Of a DNA stretch of 33,060 bases, positions 8,322 to 16,817 are shown one piece after another. The notes beneath the pieces were generated by a model. The model had not been told where the DNA came from. It saw only the letters and a program-made list of their open reading frames with translations, and searched no databases. Source of the stretch: Acidobacteria bacterium 28-1. GTDB taxonomy: Bacteria > Acidobacteriota > Blastocatellia > Pyrinomonadales > Pyrinomonadaceae. The translations under genes were made by a program, and so were the position numbers. The DNA lies in the NCBI GenBank assembly GCA_002050365.1, contig MWYZ01000044.1, positions 1 to 33,060 on the forward strand, read 5' to 3'. Within the stretch, counting starts at the first letter, position 1. Every line of letters begins with the position of its first letter.

Positions 8322-8399
8322 AGAATTCCTGCCATCGCACACGCCGGTGAGCCGTTTGTTTGACGAGACGGAAGAGACGCAGGAATTGAATTTAGATTA
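8322..8399 (+). pseudogene. Leftover 3' end of a duplicate of the downstream PH-like gene
   Basis: These bases read, in frame to a stop, EFLPSHTPVSRLFDE then TEETQELNLD. This is a close match to the C-terminus of the next gene (EFLPPAHTPVSRLFDE then SEDETKELNEDGV). Nothing of the rest of that gene is found upstream, where the frame meets a stop within five codons. It is the tail of a second copy, most of which has been lost, probably by recombination between tandem paralogues. Confidence 0.75.
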
Positions 8400-8431
8400 A
8401 TGAGATTTTCGCATAGGGGTTTTCAAGTTAA

Positions 8432-8899
8432 ATGAACAGTAAAAAAATCAAACCACAATTTATCAGTGTTCCATTCAAAGCGGCTAGCGGCAGCGGTGCG
8501 ACGGAATACAACGGCATTGCAAAGTTTTCGCCCGCTGGAATTGTGTTTGAATTCGATTCTGTTTTTTTCGGTTTAATCGGCAGCGAAGTAAAAGAAGTCC
8601 AAGTCGCTTTAGACGAAATTTTAGACATCAAATTCCGCAAAGGAATCTACAAATTCTTCGCGCAAATCCAACTTCGCTTGAAAAATTTTACAAAACTCAG
8701 CCAACTCCCCAACTATAGCGGTAAAGTAAAACTAAAAATCAAACGCGAAGATTTTGAACTCGCCCAAAAAGCCGCCGCAAAACTGCAAAAAGATTTGACC
8801 GAGCAACGCGAATTCCTGCCGCCGGCACACACGCCCGTGAGCCGTCTGTTTGACGAGAGCGAAGATGAAACGAAAGAATTGAATGAAGATGGCGTGTAA
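8432..8899 (+). CDS. PH-like-fold hypothetical protein
   Basis: A 155-residue soluble protein. It alternates short hydrophobic strands (NGIAKFSPAGIVFEFDS, KEVQVALDEILDIKFRKG, AQIQLRLKN), contains LPNYSGKVKLKIKREDFELA, and ends in one amphipathic helix (AQKAAAKLQKDLTEQ). This is the order seen in bacterial PH-like domains. The tail PPAHTPVSRLFDESEDE is acidic and probably disordered. There is no signal peptide. An AGGGG about 11 bases upstream of the ATG may serve as ribosome-binding site. A tail-only duplicate precedes it, and a UPF0175 gene starts 22 bases after its stop, so it may be first in an operon running into the E1-beta gene. The specific function is unknown and the fold assignment is inference from pattern. 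Confidence 0.7.
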   Translation: MNSKKIKPQFISVPFKAASGSGATEYNGIAKFSPAGIVFEFDSVFFGLIGSEVKEVQVALDEILDIKFRKGIYKFFAQIQLRLKNFTKLSQLPNYSGKVKLKIKREDFELAQKAAAKLQKDLTEQREFLPPAHTPVSRLFDESEDETKELNEDGV

Positions 8900-8921
8900 T
8901 TTTAGAGAGAAGGAGAACAAA

Positions 8922-9182
8922 ATGCAAAACGTATCGCTTGAAATTCCAGTCACTGTTTTTGCCGCGCTTGGTGAATCGCCTGACGAATTCATCAGCGAAA
9001 TGCGTATCGCCGCTGCCGTCAAATGGTATGAACTCGGTAAACTCTCGCAAGGGAAAGCCGCCGAAGTTGCAGGACTCTCACGTTCTGCTTTTATCGAAGC
9101 ACTTTCACGCTTTAAAGTTTCGTCCATCCAGATTTCTACCGAGGAAATGGATAAGGAACTAGCCGAATACGACATTAGTTGA
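8922..9182 (+). CDS. UPF0175 family antitoxin-like protein
   Basis: An 86-residue protein with the UPF0175 pattern: an N-terminal strand (VSLEIPVTVFAALG), then helices containing EMRIAAAVKWYELGKLSQGKAAEVAGLSRSAFIEALSRF, and a short acidic tail. The GKAAEVAGLSRSAF segment resembles a small helix-turn-helix. UPF0175 genes are commonly paired with DUF3368 (PIN-like) toxins, and the remains of such a gene directly overlap the 3' end here. The start at 8922 is chosen for its AGGAG at 8911-8915; an upstream in-frame ATG at 8889 lies inside the preceding gene and lacks this support. It probably acts as DNA-binding antitoxin and autoregulator, now orphaned because the toxin lacks its catalytic half. 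Confidence 0.85.
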   Translation: MQNVSLEIPVTVFAALGESPDEFISEMRIAAAVKWYELGKLSQGKAAEVAGLSRSAFIEALSRFKVSSIQISTEEMDKELAEYDIS

Positions 9183-9375
9183 TGACCGTGCGGCGCGAAG
9201 ATGCGCTGAAACTCTAAACATTAAGACTCTCGGAACAGGTGGAATTTTAGTTTTGGCAAAGAGGCGCGGATTAATTCAAAATGTTTCACTTGAATTGAAA
9301 AAGTTGACAGGCGCAGGTTTATGGCTTTCAGATGAAATTATTGATGTAATTTTGAAACAGGCGGACGAATTGTAA
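9163..9375 (+). pseudogene. DUF3368 toxin remnant, C-terminal half only
   Basis: A frame without a start codon reads DDRAARRCAETLNIKTLGTG, GILVLAKRRGLIQNVSLELK, and KLTGAGLWLSDEIIDVILKQADEL to a stop at 9375. This is the conserved second half of DUF3368 proteins (D(D/E)xxARxxAxxLGLxxxGTLGxLLxAKxxGLI). Complete members are about 150-160 residues and begin with the PIN-like SDTSPLI(N/A)L segment carrying the first acidic residue; that half is missing. The preserved part starts within the last codons of the UPF0175 gene, so a deletion removed the toxin's 5' half. The result should be inactive. The next gene begins three bases after its stop. Confidence 0.8.
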
Positions 9376-9377
9376 AA

Positions 9378-10385
9378 ATGGCAACAGCAACCAAACAAGA
9401 AGCAAAAGGCTTGACGCTTATCGAAGCGATTCGGCAAGGAATTTACGAAGAAATGACGCACGATGAAACCGTGTTCGTCATCGGCGAAGACATCGGCGCA
9501 TACGGCGGCGCGTTTAAATTGACCGAGGGTTTTATTGACGAATTCGGCGCAGAGCGGATGATTGACACGCCGATTTCCGAGGCGGCGATTGTCGGCGCGG
9601 CGTGCGGCGCGGCATTGATGGGAATGAAGCCGGTCGCCGAATTTCAATTTATTGATTTTATCTCGTGCGGTTTCGATATGCTGACGAATTACGCAGCGAA
9701 ATCGCGTTATCGCGGTTGCGGTTCGATTGGGGTTGTCTTTCGCGGTCCGTGCGGTTCGGGCGTGCGCGGCGGACCTTTTCATTCTTTGAACGCCGAATCG
9801 TTTTTCCTGAACACGGCGGGCTTGAAAATGGTCGAGCCTTCGACGGCTTATGACGCGAAAGGTTTGATTAAAGCGGCGATTCGTGACCCTGACCCGGTTT
9901 TGTTTTTTGAACACAAAAAACTTTATCGCCTGCCGCGTCTGCGCGAAGAATTGCCGATCGAAGATTACATTGTCAAAATCGGCAAAGCCAGAATCGCGCG
10001 GGCAGGAAAAGATTTATCAATCATCACGTTCGGCGCACAGGTTTTGAACGCACAGGATGCGGCGGACATTTTAGAAAAAGAAGATGGTTTGCAAGTTGAA
10101 GTGATAGATTTGCGGTCGCTAGCGCCGCTCGACAAAGAAGCGATATTAAATACCGTTAAGAAAACAAACCGCGTGATGATTTTGCACGAAGCGAGTTTGA
10201 CGGGCGGCATCGGCGGCGAGATTTCCGCCATCATCGCTGAAGAAGCCTTTGAATGGCTCGACGCGCCGATTATCAGAGTTGCCTCGATTGACGCACCCGT
10301 GCCGTTTGCGCCGCAGATGGAAGATTATTTTTTGCCGCAAGTGTCCGAAATCGTTGAAGCGGCGCGAAGATTAGCAAGATATTAG
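9378..10385 (+). CDS. 2-oxoacid dehydrogenase E1 component, beta subunit
   Basis: A 335-residue thiamine-diphosphate enzyme subunit of the pyruvate / branched-chain 2-oxoacid dehydrogenase family. The pyrimidine-binding domain contains VFVIGEDIGAYGGAFKLTEG, then IDTPISEAAIVGAACGAALMG and FRGPCGSGVRGGPFHSLNAE. The C-terminal transketolase domain runs from about residue 200 (ITFGAQVLNA, EVIDLRSLAPLD, LHEASLTGGIGGEI). PDPVLFFEHKKLYR is typical of BkdA2/PdhB/AcoB proteins; the substrate cannot be told apart from sequence alone. It normally pairs with an alpha subunit carrying the ThDP motif, usually encoded next door, but no alpha, E2 or E3 gene is present here. The start is only three bases after the toxin remnant and has no clear ribosome-binding site, suggesting the decayed toxin-antitoxin pair landed just upstream of it. 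Confidence 0.93.
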   Translation: MATATKQEAKGLTLIEAIRQGIYEEMTHDETVFVIGEDIGAYGGAFKLTEGFIDEFGAERMIDTPISEAAIVGAACGAALMGMKPVAEFQFIDFISCGFDMLTNYAAKSRYRGCGSIGVVFRGPCGSGVRGGPFHSLNAESFFLNTAGLKMVEPSTAYDAKGLIKAAIRDPDPVLFFEHKKLYRLPRLREELPIEDYIVKIGKARIARAGKDLSIITFGAQVLNAQDAADILEKEDGLQVEVIDLRSLAPLDKEAILNTVKKTNRVMILHEASLTGGIGGEISAIIAEEAFEWLDAPIIRVASIDAPVPFAPQMEDYFLPQVSEIVEAARRLARY

Positions 10386-10408
10386 ATACTGTTTCAAACA
10401 TAAAGGTT

Positions 10409-12274
10409 ATGATAAAACTTAATAAAAATTTTCATCGAAAAATCGTTCTTCTGTTCGCGTCCTTGGCGTTCTGCGCGTCGGCGTTCGCCCAAAATTCCTC
10501 AACTATTAAATTAAATGTTGACGCGACCGAAGCGGCGCGAAATATTCTGCACGTCAAGGAAACAATGGCGGTTAAAGCGGGCGAGTTTACGCTTTTTTAT
10601 CCGAAATGGATTCCGGGCGAACACGCGCCGACCGGAACGATTAACGATATGGTCAACTTGTTTATCACGGCAAACGGAAAACCGCTTGCGTGGCAGCGCG
10701 ACGATGTGGAAATGTTCGCTTTTCATCTGACTGTTCCGCCAGGCGTAAATCAAATCGAGATTGCTTTCGACGACGTTTCACAACCCGGTACAATTTCCAG
10801 CGCACAACTTTCACGCATTAAATGGAACCGTCTGCTTCTTTACCCGGAGGGCGCGAAAAGCGACGATGTGCAAGTTGCGGCTTCGCTGAAAATGCCTGCC
10901 GATTGGAAATATGCAACGTCTTTGGCGGTTGACGGCGAATCGGCAAACTTAGTTAATTTCAAATCAATTTCGCTCACTTATTTTATCGATTCACCCGCCA
11001 TAATCGGCAAGAATTTCAAAAAGATTGTGCTTTCAAACGACGGCAGTGTTTTGCACGAAATGGATATTGTCGCCGATAACGCTGACGCGCTTGAAGTTAA
11101 ATCTGAAACTCTCACGGGTTGGAAGAATTTAATTAAGGAAGCGAATTTGATGTTCGGTACGCGGCATTACAACAGCTATCGTTTTCTGCTGACCTTGAGC
11201 GATGTCGGCGGCAGCGAAGGTTTGGAGCATCACGAATCGAGCGAGGACGGCGTTGGCGAAAAAGCTCTCAGCGACCCGAACGAATTGCTCGATTTAGGCG
11301 ACCTTCTCGGACACGAATACGCGCATTCGTGGAACGGCAAATACCGCCGTCCCGCAAGTTTGACCACGCCGGATTTCGAGCAGCCGATGAAAGGCGATTT
11401 GCTCTGGGTTTATGAAGGATTGACACAATATCTCGGTCGAGTTTTGCCCACGCGGAGCAATCTCTGGACACCGGAAGTTTTCCGCGATGTCATAGCTGAT
11501 ACTGCCGCGAGTATGGATTATCAATCGGGACGGCGTTGGCGACCGCTGGTTGACACGGCGCGGGCGGTGCAGTTCACCTACGACAGCCCGCGGGCGTGGA
11601 TGAACGAGCGGCGGCGCGTAGATTATTATTATGAGGGTTCGCTGATTTGGCTGGAAGCCGACGTTTTAATTCGCCGGAAAAGCGGCGGCAAACTTTCGCT
11701 CGATGATTTTATGCGTAAATTCCACGGCGGACAAAATACCGCGCCGCTCGTTTTGACTTACGATTTCGATGAAGTCGTGCGAACGCTCAATGCAGTTACA
11801 CCATACGACTGGCGCAAATTTTTAATCGAGCGTGTTTATACAGCGCAGAAAAATGCACCGCTCGGCGGCATTACCGACGGCGGCTGGAAACTCGTCTATA
11901 ACGAAACGCCAAACGTTCAGGGGCAAATTGACGAGCAAACCAGAAAGTTTATCAGTTTGGCATTTTCAATCGGCGTTATCGTCAATAGTGAAGGCACAAT
12001 TCTCGATGTTAATGCAGACCTTGCGGCGGCAAAGGCGGGACTCGCGCCTGGAATGAAAATCATAAACGTTAACGGTCAAGGTTTTTCCGGCGAAGTGCTG
12101 CATACGGCGATTGCCGCCACGAAGAACGGTTCGTCGCCGATAAAATTAATCGCCGACAACGGCGGCTTCAAAGAAACGTATAACTTGGAATATCAAGGTG
12201 GCGAACGTTACCCGCATCTGGAACGCGACACGGCGAAAACCGATTTGCTTTCGGAAGTGATAAAGTCACATTGA
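10409..12274 (+). CDS. Exported M61 family (glycyl aminopeptidase-type) peptidase
   Basis: A 621-residue protein with a signal peptide (KIVLLFASLAFCASAFAQ, cleavage near residue 27), so periplasmic or outer-membrane associated. An N-terminal beta domain leads to the zinc site HEYAH (H302, E303, H306) and a downstream glutamate in LLWVYEGLTQYLG (about 336). A C-terminal PDZ-like domain covers about 505-600 (GVIVNSEGTILDVNADLAAAKAGLAPG, then MKIINVNGQGF). This order (beta domain, HExxH, PDZ) defines M61 peptidases, which remove N-terminal residues, often glycine, from peptides. It begins 23 bases after the E1-beta stop with AAAGG just before the ATG. It converges on the S41 protease gene with only 39 bases between stops and no obvious terminator. 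Confidence 0.92.
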   Translation: MIKLNKNFHRKIVLLFASLAFCASAFAQNSSTIKLNVDATEAARNILHVKETMAVKAGEFTLFYPKWIPGEHAPTGTINDMVNLFITANGKPLAWQRDDVEMFAFHLTVPPGVNQIEIAFDDVSQPGTISSAQLSRIKWNRLLLYPEGAKSDDVQVAASLKMPADWKYATSLAVDGESANLVNFKSISLTYFIDSPAIIGKNFKKIVLSNDGSVLHEMDIVADNADALEVKSETLTGWKNLIKEANLMFGTRHYNSYRFLLTLSDVGGSEGLEHHESSEDGVGEKALSDPNELLDLGDLLGHEYAHSWNGKYRRPASLTTPDFEQPMKGDLLWVYEGLTQYLGRVLPTRSNLWTPEVFRDVIADTAASMDYQSGRRWRPLVDTARAVQFTYDSPRAWMNERRRVDYYYEGSLIWLEADVLIRRKSGGKLSLDDFMRKFHGGQNTAPLVLTYDFDEVVRTLNAVTPYDWRKFLIERVYTAQKNAPLGGITDGGWKLVYNETPNVQGQIDEQTRKFISLAFSIGVIVNSEGTILDVNADLAAAKAGLAPGMKIINVNGQGFSGEVLHTAIAATKNGSSPIKLIADNGGFKETYNLEYQGGERYPHLERDTAKTDLLSEVIKSH

Positions 12275-12313
12275 TTTTTTTAAATTTCAGGTTGCAATTA
12301 GCGCGGCGAAAAA

Positions 12314-13537
12314 TTACTGTGCCGGGCTTTTGATATATTCAATTGCCGCTTCGAGTTGCGCATCTCGCCCTTCAAGCAATTCCTTGCGCGTTAAATCTAC
12401 TTCCCGGTCGGGAATTACGCCGCGACCCTCGATGACGATGCCTTTTGGCGTGCGCGGTTGTCCGTAGGCATAAAGAAACAGAGCTTTTATCGGAAGCCCG
12501 ATGGTCGTGGCATCTAAATCCGCGCCTTTCGATGTTTTGCCGATGACAACGGCGCGTCCCGCTTCCTGCAAACCGGCTGCGATTTGCTCGCTCGCCGAGC
12601 CGCTATGTTCGTCAATTAAAATTGCGACTTTTCCGCGATACGGATTTTTCTGCGGTTTTGCTTGATAATAAAAATCGTCGCCTTTGCGCGTTTTCGTAAT
12701 CATCAATTGCGTCTTTTTATCGAAAAGCATATTCGCCATTTTCAGAGCGACCGAATCTTCGCCGCCGCCGTTGCCGCGCAAATCAATGATTATTCCGCTC
12801 GCGTCTTTGAACGATTCGATTGCCGTCGTGATGCGGGGATTTAGAAACTGTAAAAAATTCGTGAAATGTAGATAGCCGATGTTATCGGGCAAACGCCGCG
12901 ATTCAAAGTGCGCGTAGAGATGAAAACCGCCGCCCAAGTTTTGGCGGTTGCCGTCGCTCAAAGGCGTTCTCTCCAACGTCGCTTCCCGTTCTTCGTCTTT
13001 TTCATTCAAGTATGAAAGGCGCAGCGTCGTGTTCGGCTGACCGTAAAGTTTGCGCTTTGCGTCGTCGAGATTTTTCACCGCTTCGCCGTTGATTTTCGTT
13101 ATAACAAAGCCCGTTTTCAAATTGGCTTTGGCGGCGGAAGAATTTTCCGACAGACGGGTGATGACGACTTGGTTTTCGATTTCGCGCAAGGTTAATCCGG
13201 TTGTCGTGTCAACCGCTTTAAATCTGTCGAGAATGTCGGGCGTGAGAATTTGCAAATGCGAAACTTTCAGTTCGCCGAGCATCGCTTTTATCAAATTATA
13301 AAATTCAGCGTCTGATTTCACCTGCGCCACTTGCGGCGCGTAACGGTCGTGTGCCGCTTTCCAATCAATTCCGCCGAAGTTTGCGTCGAAGTATTTTTCG
13401 TTAACGGTTTCCCAAATTTTCTCGAAAGTTTTTTGCCTAACCTGAGGACTGCTTTCTTTAATTGTTTGCGCCGGAGCGAAATTAATTAAAACGGTTAATT
13501 CAAATAAGCACACCAAAAGCGCGATATATTTTTTCAT
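12314..13537 (-). CDS. Exported S41 family (C-terminal-processing type) serine protease with PDZ
   Basis: About 407 residues starting at MKKYIALLVCLFE, a signal peptide ending near APAQ. The frame extends 17 codons upstream to 13588, but that would bury the signal peptide, so the ATG at 13535-13537 is preferred; AAGGA lies 14 bases upstream. A PDZ-like domain spans roughly 110-175 (GLTLREIENQVVITRLSENS, TGFVITKINGEAV). The catalytic domain has IGYLHFTNF, IIDLRGNGGGEDSV and LIDEHSGSASEQIAAG with the probable nucleophile Ser314, and GKTSKG with the general-base Lys337. Such proteases cut C-terminal tails of periplasmic proteins; the substrate here is unknown. Confidence 0.9.
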   Translation of the reverse strand: MKKYIALLVCLFELTVLINFAPAQTIKESSPQVRQKTFEKIWETVNEKYFDANFGGIDWKAAHDRYAPQVAQVKSDAEFYNLIKAMLGELKVSHLQILTPDILDRFKAVDTTTGLTLREIENQVVITRLSENSSAAKANLKTGFVITKINGEAVKNLDDAKRKLYGQPNTTLRLSYLNEKDEEREATLERTPLSDGNRQNLGGGFHLYAHFESRRLPDNIGYLHFTNFLQFLNPRITTAIESFKDASGIIIDLRGNGGGEDSVALKMANMLFDKKTQLMITKTRKGDDFYYQAKPQKNPYRGKVAILIDEHSGSASEQIAAGLQEAGRAVVIGKTSKGADLDATTIGLPIKALFLYAYGQPRTPKGIVIEGRGVIPDREVDLTRKELLEGRDAQLEAAIEYIKSPAQ

Positions 13538-13907
13538 ATTTTCACAATTGTTCCTTTTTGAATTGAAAGTGTGGAGAGTGATTGTCATACGCGACAGACG
13601 AGCAAAAGGTTCTCGTTTGAATAATTATTTAACCGCTCAAGGCTCACTCGGTTAATTTCGTAAATTTTCGGCGATTAATTTACAGCCAACCGTTACTGTT
13701 TTAATCTCAACTAAATTTTAGTAACTTCTATACTGTTACTAGCTTCGATGGCAGATTCTTTTTCAAATAAATAAAAATTTATAAAAATTCCGATGTTTTT
13801 AATTTTTCAAAAACGTCTATTATTTTATTTAACAATTTTACTTTACAATATTCTAATTTTTCCGAACTCAAAAAAATATTACGAGTGAAATTACAGTAAG
13901 CGAAGGT
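13538..13907. promoter_or_regulatory. Divergent AT-rich intergenic region with a 7-bp inverted repeat
   Basis: A 370-base gap separates the divergent S41 protease and GH2 genes. Its right half is very AT-rich with TTTATT/TATT runs, fitting promoters on both strands, though no confident -35/-10 pair stands out. TAGTAAC at 13719-13725 and GTTACTA at 13735-13741 form a perfect inverted repeat with a 9-nt spacer, a possible operator. A further CCGTTACTGT at 13690-13699 shares the GTTACT core. No coding sequence or RNA gene is apparent. Confidence 0.4.
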
Positions 13908-15764
13908 ATGACAACCAACCATCCAGACCAAAAAATTGACCATCGTGATTTGCCGCAAATTGTTGCGGATAAAATCAATCCGCTGCCGCGTTCAATTTTG
14001 CGCCGCACGGCTTTTGAAGTGCTTGACGGCGAGTGGAAATTCGCATTCGACGTTCAGAATCACGGGCGGAAGGAACGTTGGTATAAAAAACACGATTATA
14101 CGGAAACCGCTATGTTTCCCGGTTCGATTGAATCGCATCTGTCCGCCGCCAAAAGTGCCGTCGAAGCGTCGCTTCTTTATCACGAGACTGATGAAGTCGT
14201 GGCGTGGTATGAACGAGAATTTAGCATTCCTGAAAATTGGACTGATCAACCGAATGCGATAACGCAGTTGACTTTCGGCGCGTGCGGTTATGAAACGCGT
14301 GTTTGGCTGAACGGTTCGCCGCTTAAAACCATCGAAGGCGAGAAAGCGCACTTTGGCGAATATACTTCATTTTCTTATGAGTTGCCGACGGAGCTTCTAC
14401 AACCGGTTAATCGCTTGACTGTTCGCGTCGTAGACACAATTGACGCTAATATTCCGCGCGGCAAACAGGCTTCGCGCGTATACAAGCAGGGCGGCATTTG
14501 GTATCAAACAATTTCGGGCGCGGTGCGAAGCGTTTGGATTGAAATGGTTGCGCCCAATCGTTTGCGCTCGCGGCTCGGCGTTATCAGTGGTTTGCGTAAT
14601 CGTCTGGTTGAATTTGATTTTACGATGCGTATTCGCGATGCGGGTTTATACCGGCTGCGCTTATCCATCAGAACGCGCAACATAGCAGTCGACAGCAAAG
14701 ATAAAACGTTTCCCGTCACGGCGGAATTCAATTTTCAATTGGAAGCCGGCGAGCGCATCCAACGCGTTCCCGTTGAGTTGCCGGATGCCGAACTTTGGTC
14801 GCCAACCTCGCCGAATCTTTATCATCTGTTGGCTGAACTCATCGCTCCCGACGGCTCTGTAACAGGCATCGAAACTCATTTCGGCATACGAAAAATCGGC
14901 GCGCGCGGGCGGCGTATGTATCTCAATAATGATCAAATTTATCTCGACGGTATTCTTTATCAACCAGGCGTTTCAACCTTTGACGAGATGCGGCGGCATC
15001 TCTACGCCATCAAGAGTTTGGGCTGTAATCTGGCGCGTGTTCACATCGCCGGCATTGACCCGCGCATTTACGATATTGCCGATGAAATCGGTTTGATGCT
15101 GTGGGTCGAAGTTCCTTCACCGCACAGTTCGAGTCAAGCGAGCCGTAATAATCATCGGGCGGAACTTCAGCGAATGCTTGTCTTTATTGCTTCGCATCCG
15201 TCAATCGTGATTTTGAGTTTGTATAACGAAGATTGGGGCGTGGAAGATATTAGAACGAGCGTCGAAACGCGGCGTTATGTCTCCGACACTTTCGATTATA
15301 TGCGCTTAAATTACCCGCAGCTTTTGGTGGTTGACAACGACGGCTGGAATCACGTTTCGCGCAACGGTCGGCTCAGTTCGCATATTTTAACCGCGCACGT
15401 TTATACGCCGGATGTCGCCGCGTGGACTTCGGCTCTCGACCGCTTGATTAAAGGGGAAACGGACGGCGTAACGGCGCAGCCGATGATAGTCGGCGACCCG
15501 TATTTTTATCGCGGACAAACGCCGCTCATCATCAGCGAATGGGGCGGATTCGGCTTTACAAATTACGGCGGACCGGGCGCAAACGAAGAAAAAGCCACGC
15601 GCATCAGAGAATTCAAACGTGAAATGCACCGTCGCCAAATTGCCGGCGATATTTATACGCAAGCGACGAGCATCGAAGAAGAAAATAACGGTATCATTGA
15701 TCCCGAGAGCGGCGATTTGCTCGTTCCGCGCGGCTTACTCGGTTCAAATTCGTCCGATGAATGA
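13908..15764 (+). CDS. Glycoside hydrolase family 2 protein
   Basis: A 618-residue cytoplasmic protein (no signal peptide). The N-terminal sugar-binding beta-sandwich contains LDGEWKFAFD, VAWYEREFSIPENW and FGACGYETRVWLNGSPL, followed by GIWYQTISGAVRSVWIE. An immunoglobulin-like middle domain ends at HFGIRKI, and a TIM barrel starts near residue 340. The acid/base is Glu441 in ILSLYNEDWG and the nucleophile Glu544 in LIISEWGGFG, the usual GH2 pair. RVHIAGIDPRIYDIADEIGL matches the barrel strand that in other members carries RxSHYP; the change from SHYP to HIAG is a departure from beta-galactosidases. Substrate (galactoside, glucuronide, mannoside) cannot be named. The ATG follows GAAGG closely. 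The neighbouring DUF4380 gene, transcribed towards it, has a mutarotase-like fold and may relate to sugar handling. Confidence 0.9.
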   Translation: MTTNHPDQKIDHRDLPQIVADKINPLPRSILRRTAFEVLDGEWKFAFDVQNHGRKERWYKKHDYTETAMFPGSIESHLSAAKSAVEASLLYHETDEVVAWYEREFSIPENWTDQPNAITQLTFGACGYETRVWLNGSPLKTIEGEKAHFGEYTSFSYELPTELLQPVNRLTVRVVDTIDANIPRGKQASRVYKQGGIWYQTISGAVRSVWIEMVAPNRLRSRLGVISGLRNRLVEFDFTMRIRDAGLYRLRLSIRTRNIAVDSKDKTFPVTAEFNFQLEAGERIQRVPVELPDAELWSPTSPNLYHLLAELIAPDGSVTGIETHFGIRKIGARGRRMYLNNDQIYLDGILYQPGVSTFDEMRRHLYAIKSLGCNLARVHIAGIDPRIYDIADEIGLMLWVEVPSPHSSSQASRNNHRAELQRMLVFIASHPSIVILSLYNEDWGVEDIRTSVETRRYVSDTFDYMRLNYPQLLVVDNDGWNHVSRNGRLSSHILTAHVYTPDVAAWTSALDRLIKGETDGVTAQPMIVGDPYFYRGQTPLIISEWGGFGFTNYGGPGANEEKATRIREFKREMHRRQIAGDIYTQATSIEEENNGIIDPESGDLLVPRGLLGSNSSDE

Positions 15765-15812
15765 AAACTATAAGGGGAAAGAATAAATACAAATTGCTTT
15801 TAACTTTATTTT

Positions 15813-15841
15813 GTCCTTTCGCCTTTCGCCTTTATCCTTTC
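15813..15841. repeat. TTTCGCC heptad words at the end of the DUF4380 gene
   Basis: TTTCGCC TTTCGCC TTTATCC in consecutive 7-nt steps. A 24-base segment (15817-15840) matches 739-762 with a single mismatch. The DUF4380 stop codon (complement TTA at 15832-15834) lies inside the word, so the repeat supplies the stop. Confidence 0.65.
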
Positions 15842-16680
15842 AAAAGTTTCCAACGCTCAACGTGTTCGGTTGATTCATTCGGTTCAACCTTATGCAGAGG
15901 CGCGAGCGATTCGATTTCGATAAAATCACCGGCAGTGTAAAGTTCGGTGTTCGAGTTCATATCGGGATAAACGGCGTTTTTGGTGAAATCGAATTGTTTA
16001 ATAAACTGCAAATCTTTGAATTGGTAAGCCGCCCAACCTTGCTTGTTCAAAACGCCGATTTTCTGCGGCTCGCTTTTTTCGCCGCCGGTGCGCAGACGAA
16101 TAAAATCTTTATCAAACTGCCAGCGCGAATCCGACAAATCCGTGTAGGACCACAAAGTTAGATTTCTAACCGGCAGCAAAGTTTCCGCCCCGTAAGCGGC
16201 AAACGGCTCATTCGGAATCAACGCTTCACCGCCGCCGCGCATAATCGTCAACGCCCACGCTGCAATCTCAATCATGTCCGCACCGCAATTAGAAATTTTA
16301 TGGTTTATTGAAACGCCGCTTCCCGTTTCGTCCAGAGTTACGATGATTTCCTTTTGCGTTTTGGTAACGTTTTCGACAGCTTGCATCAGGCGAATTGAAT
16401 TTTTTGCTTCGTTAAATTCATATTCAATCGGAGAATTGTCGGGCGCGTAAGAATTAGGCATATTCTCCGGCGCAATCCAAAGGCGATGTCCGCCGTAAGG
16501 TCTAAATTCTCCGAGCGCGGTTTCGACTTTTGCATCCGCGTGCAAGCCGAAAATGTTTTCGCCGCCAACGAGCGAATAATGCAAAATTCGCGGTCCCACA
16601 TCGGTTGAAACAATAACCTCGACCTCGCCGTTCGAGAGGCGAATGCAATTTGGCAAGTCTAAATATCGAATCTTTTCCAC
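15832..16680 (-). CDS. DUF4380 domain protein (galactose-mutarotase-like fold)
   Basis: A 282-residue protein without a signal peptide. It has the hallmarks of DUF4380: an N-terminal NGEVEVIVSTDVGPRILHYSLVG strand pair, PYGGHRLWIAPENMPNSYAPDN, ISNCGADMIEIAAWALTIM, and a late EIESLAPLHKVEPNES segment, which resembles the supersandwich of aldose epimerases and related sugar-binding proteins. Enzymatic activity has not been established for the family as far as I know. The predicted start is GTG at 16678-16680 with no clear ribosome-binding site. It converges on the GH2 gene with 67 bases between stops, and its own stop codon falls inside a heptad repeat word. Confidence 0.82.
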   Translation of the reverse strand: MEKIRYLDLPNCIRLSNGEVEVIVSTDVGPRILHYSLVGGENIFGLHADAKVETALGEFRPYGGHRLWIAPENMPNSYAPDNSPIEYEFNEAKNSIRLMQAVENVTKTQKEIIVTLDETGSGVSINHKISNCGADMIEIAAWALTIMRGGGEALIPNEPFAAYGAETLLPVRNLTLWSYTDLSDSRWQFDKDFIRLRTGGEKSEPQKIGVLNKQGWAAYQFKDLQFIKQFDFTKNAVYPDMNSNTELYTAGDFIEIESLAPLHKVEPNESTEHVERWKLLKG

Positions 16681-16817
16681 ACCGGTAAACTTAACAATTT
16701 ATCTTTATATAAAAATTTTCTCCGTTTTTACCAATCATTCTATACCACAAATTCTGCCAATCAAACTGTGTTTTATGCTACTCTGTAGCTAAAATTTTTA
16801 ATGATGAAGGATTGATT

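Noticed and set aside
9276..9914. Minus-strand frame of 212 codons
   Set aside because: Antisense to the E1-beta gene, Arg-rich composition, no ribosome-binding site; typical shadow of the codon usage.
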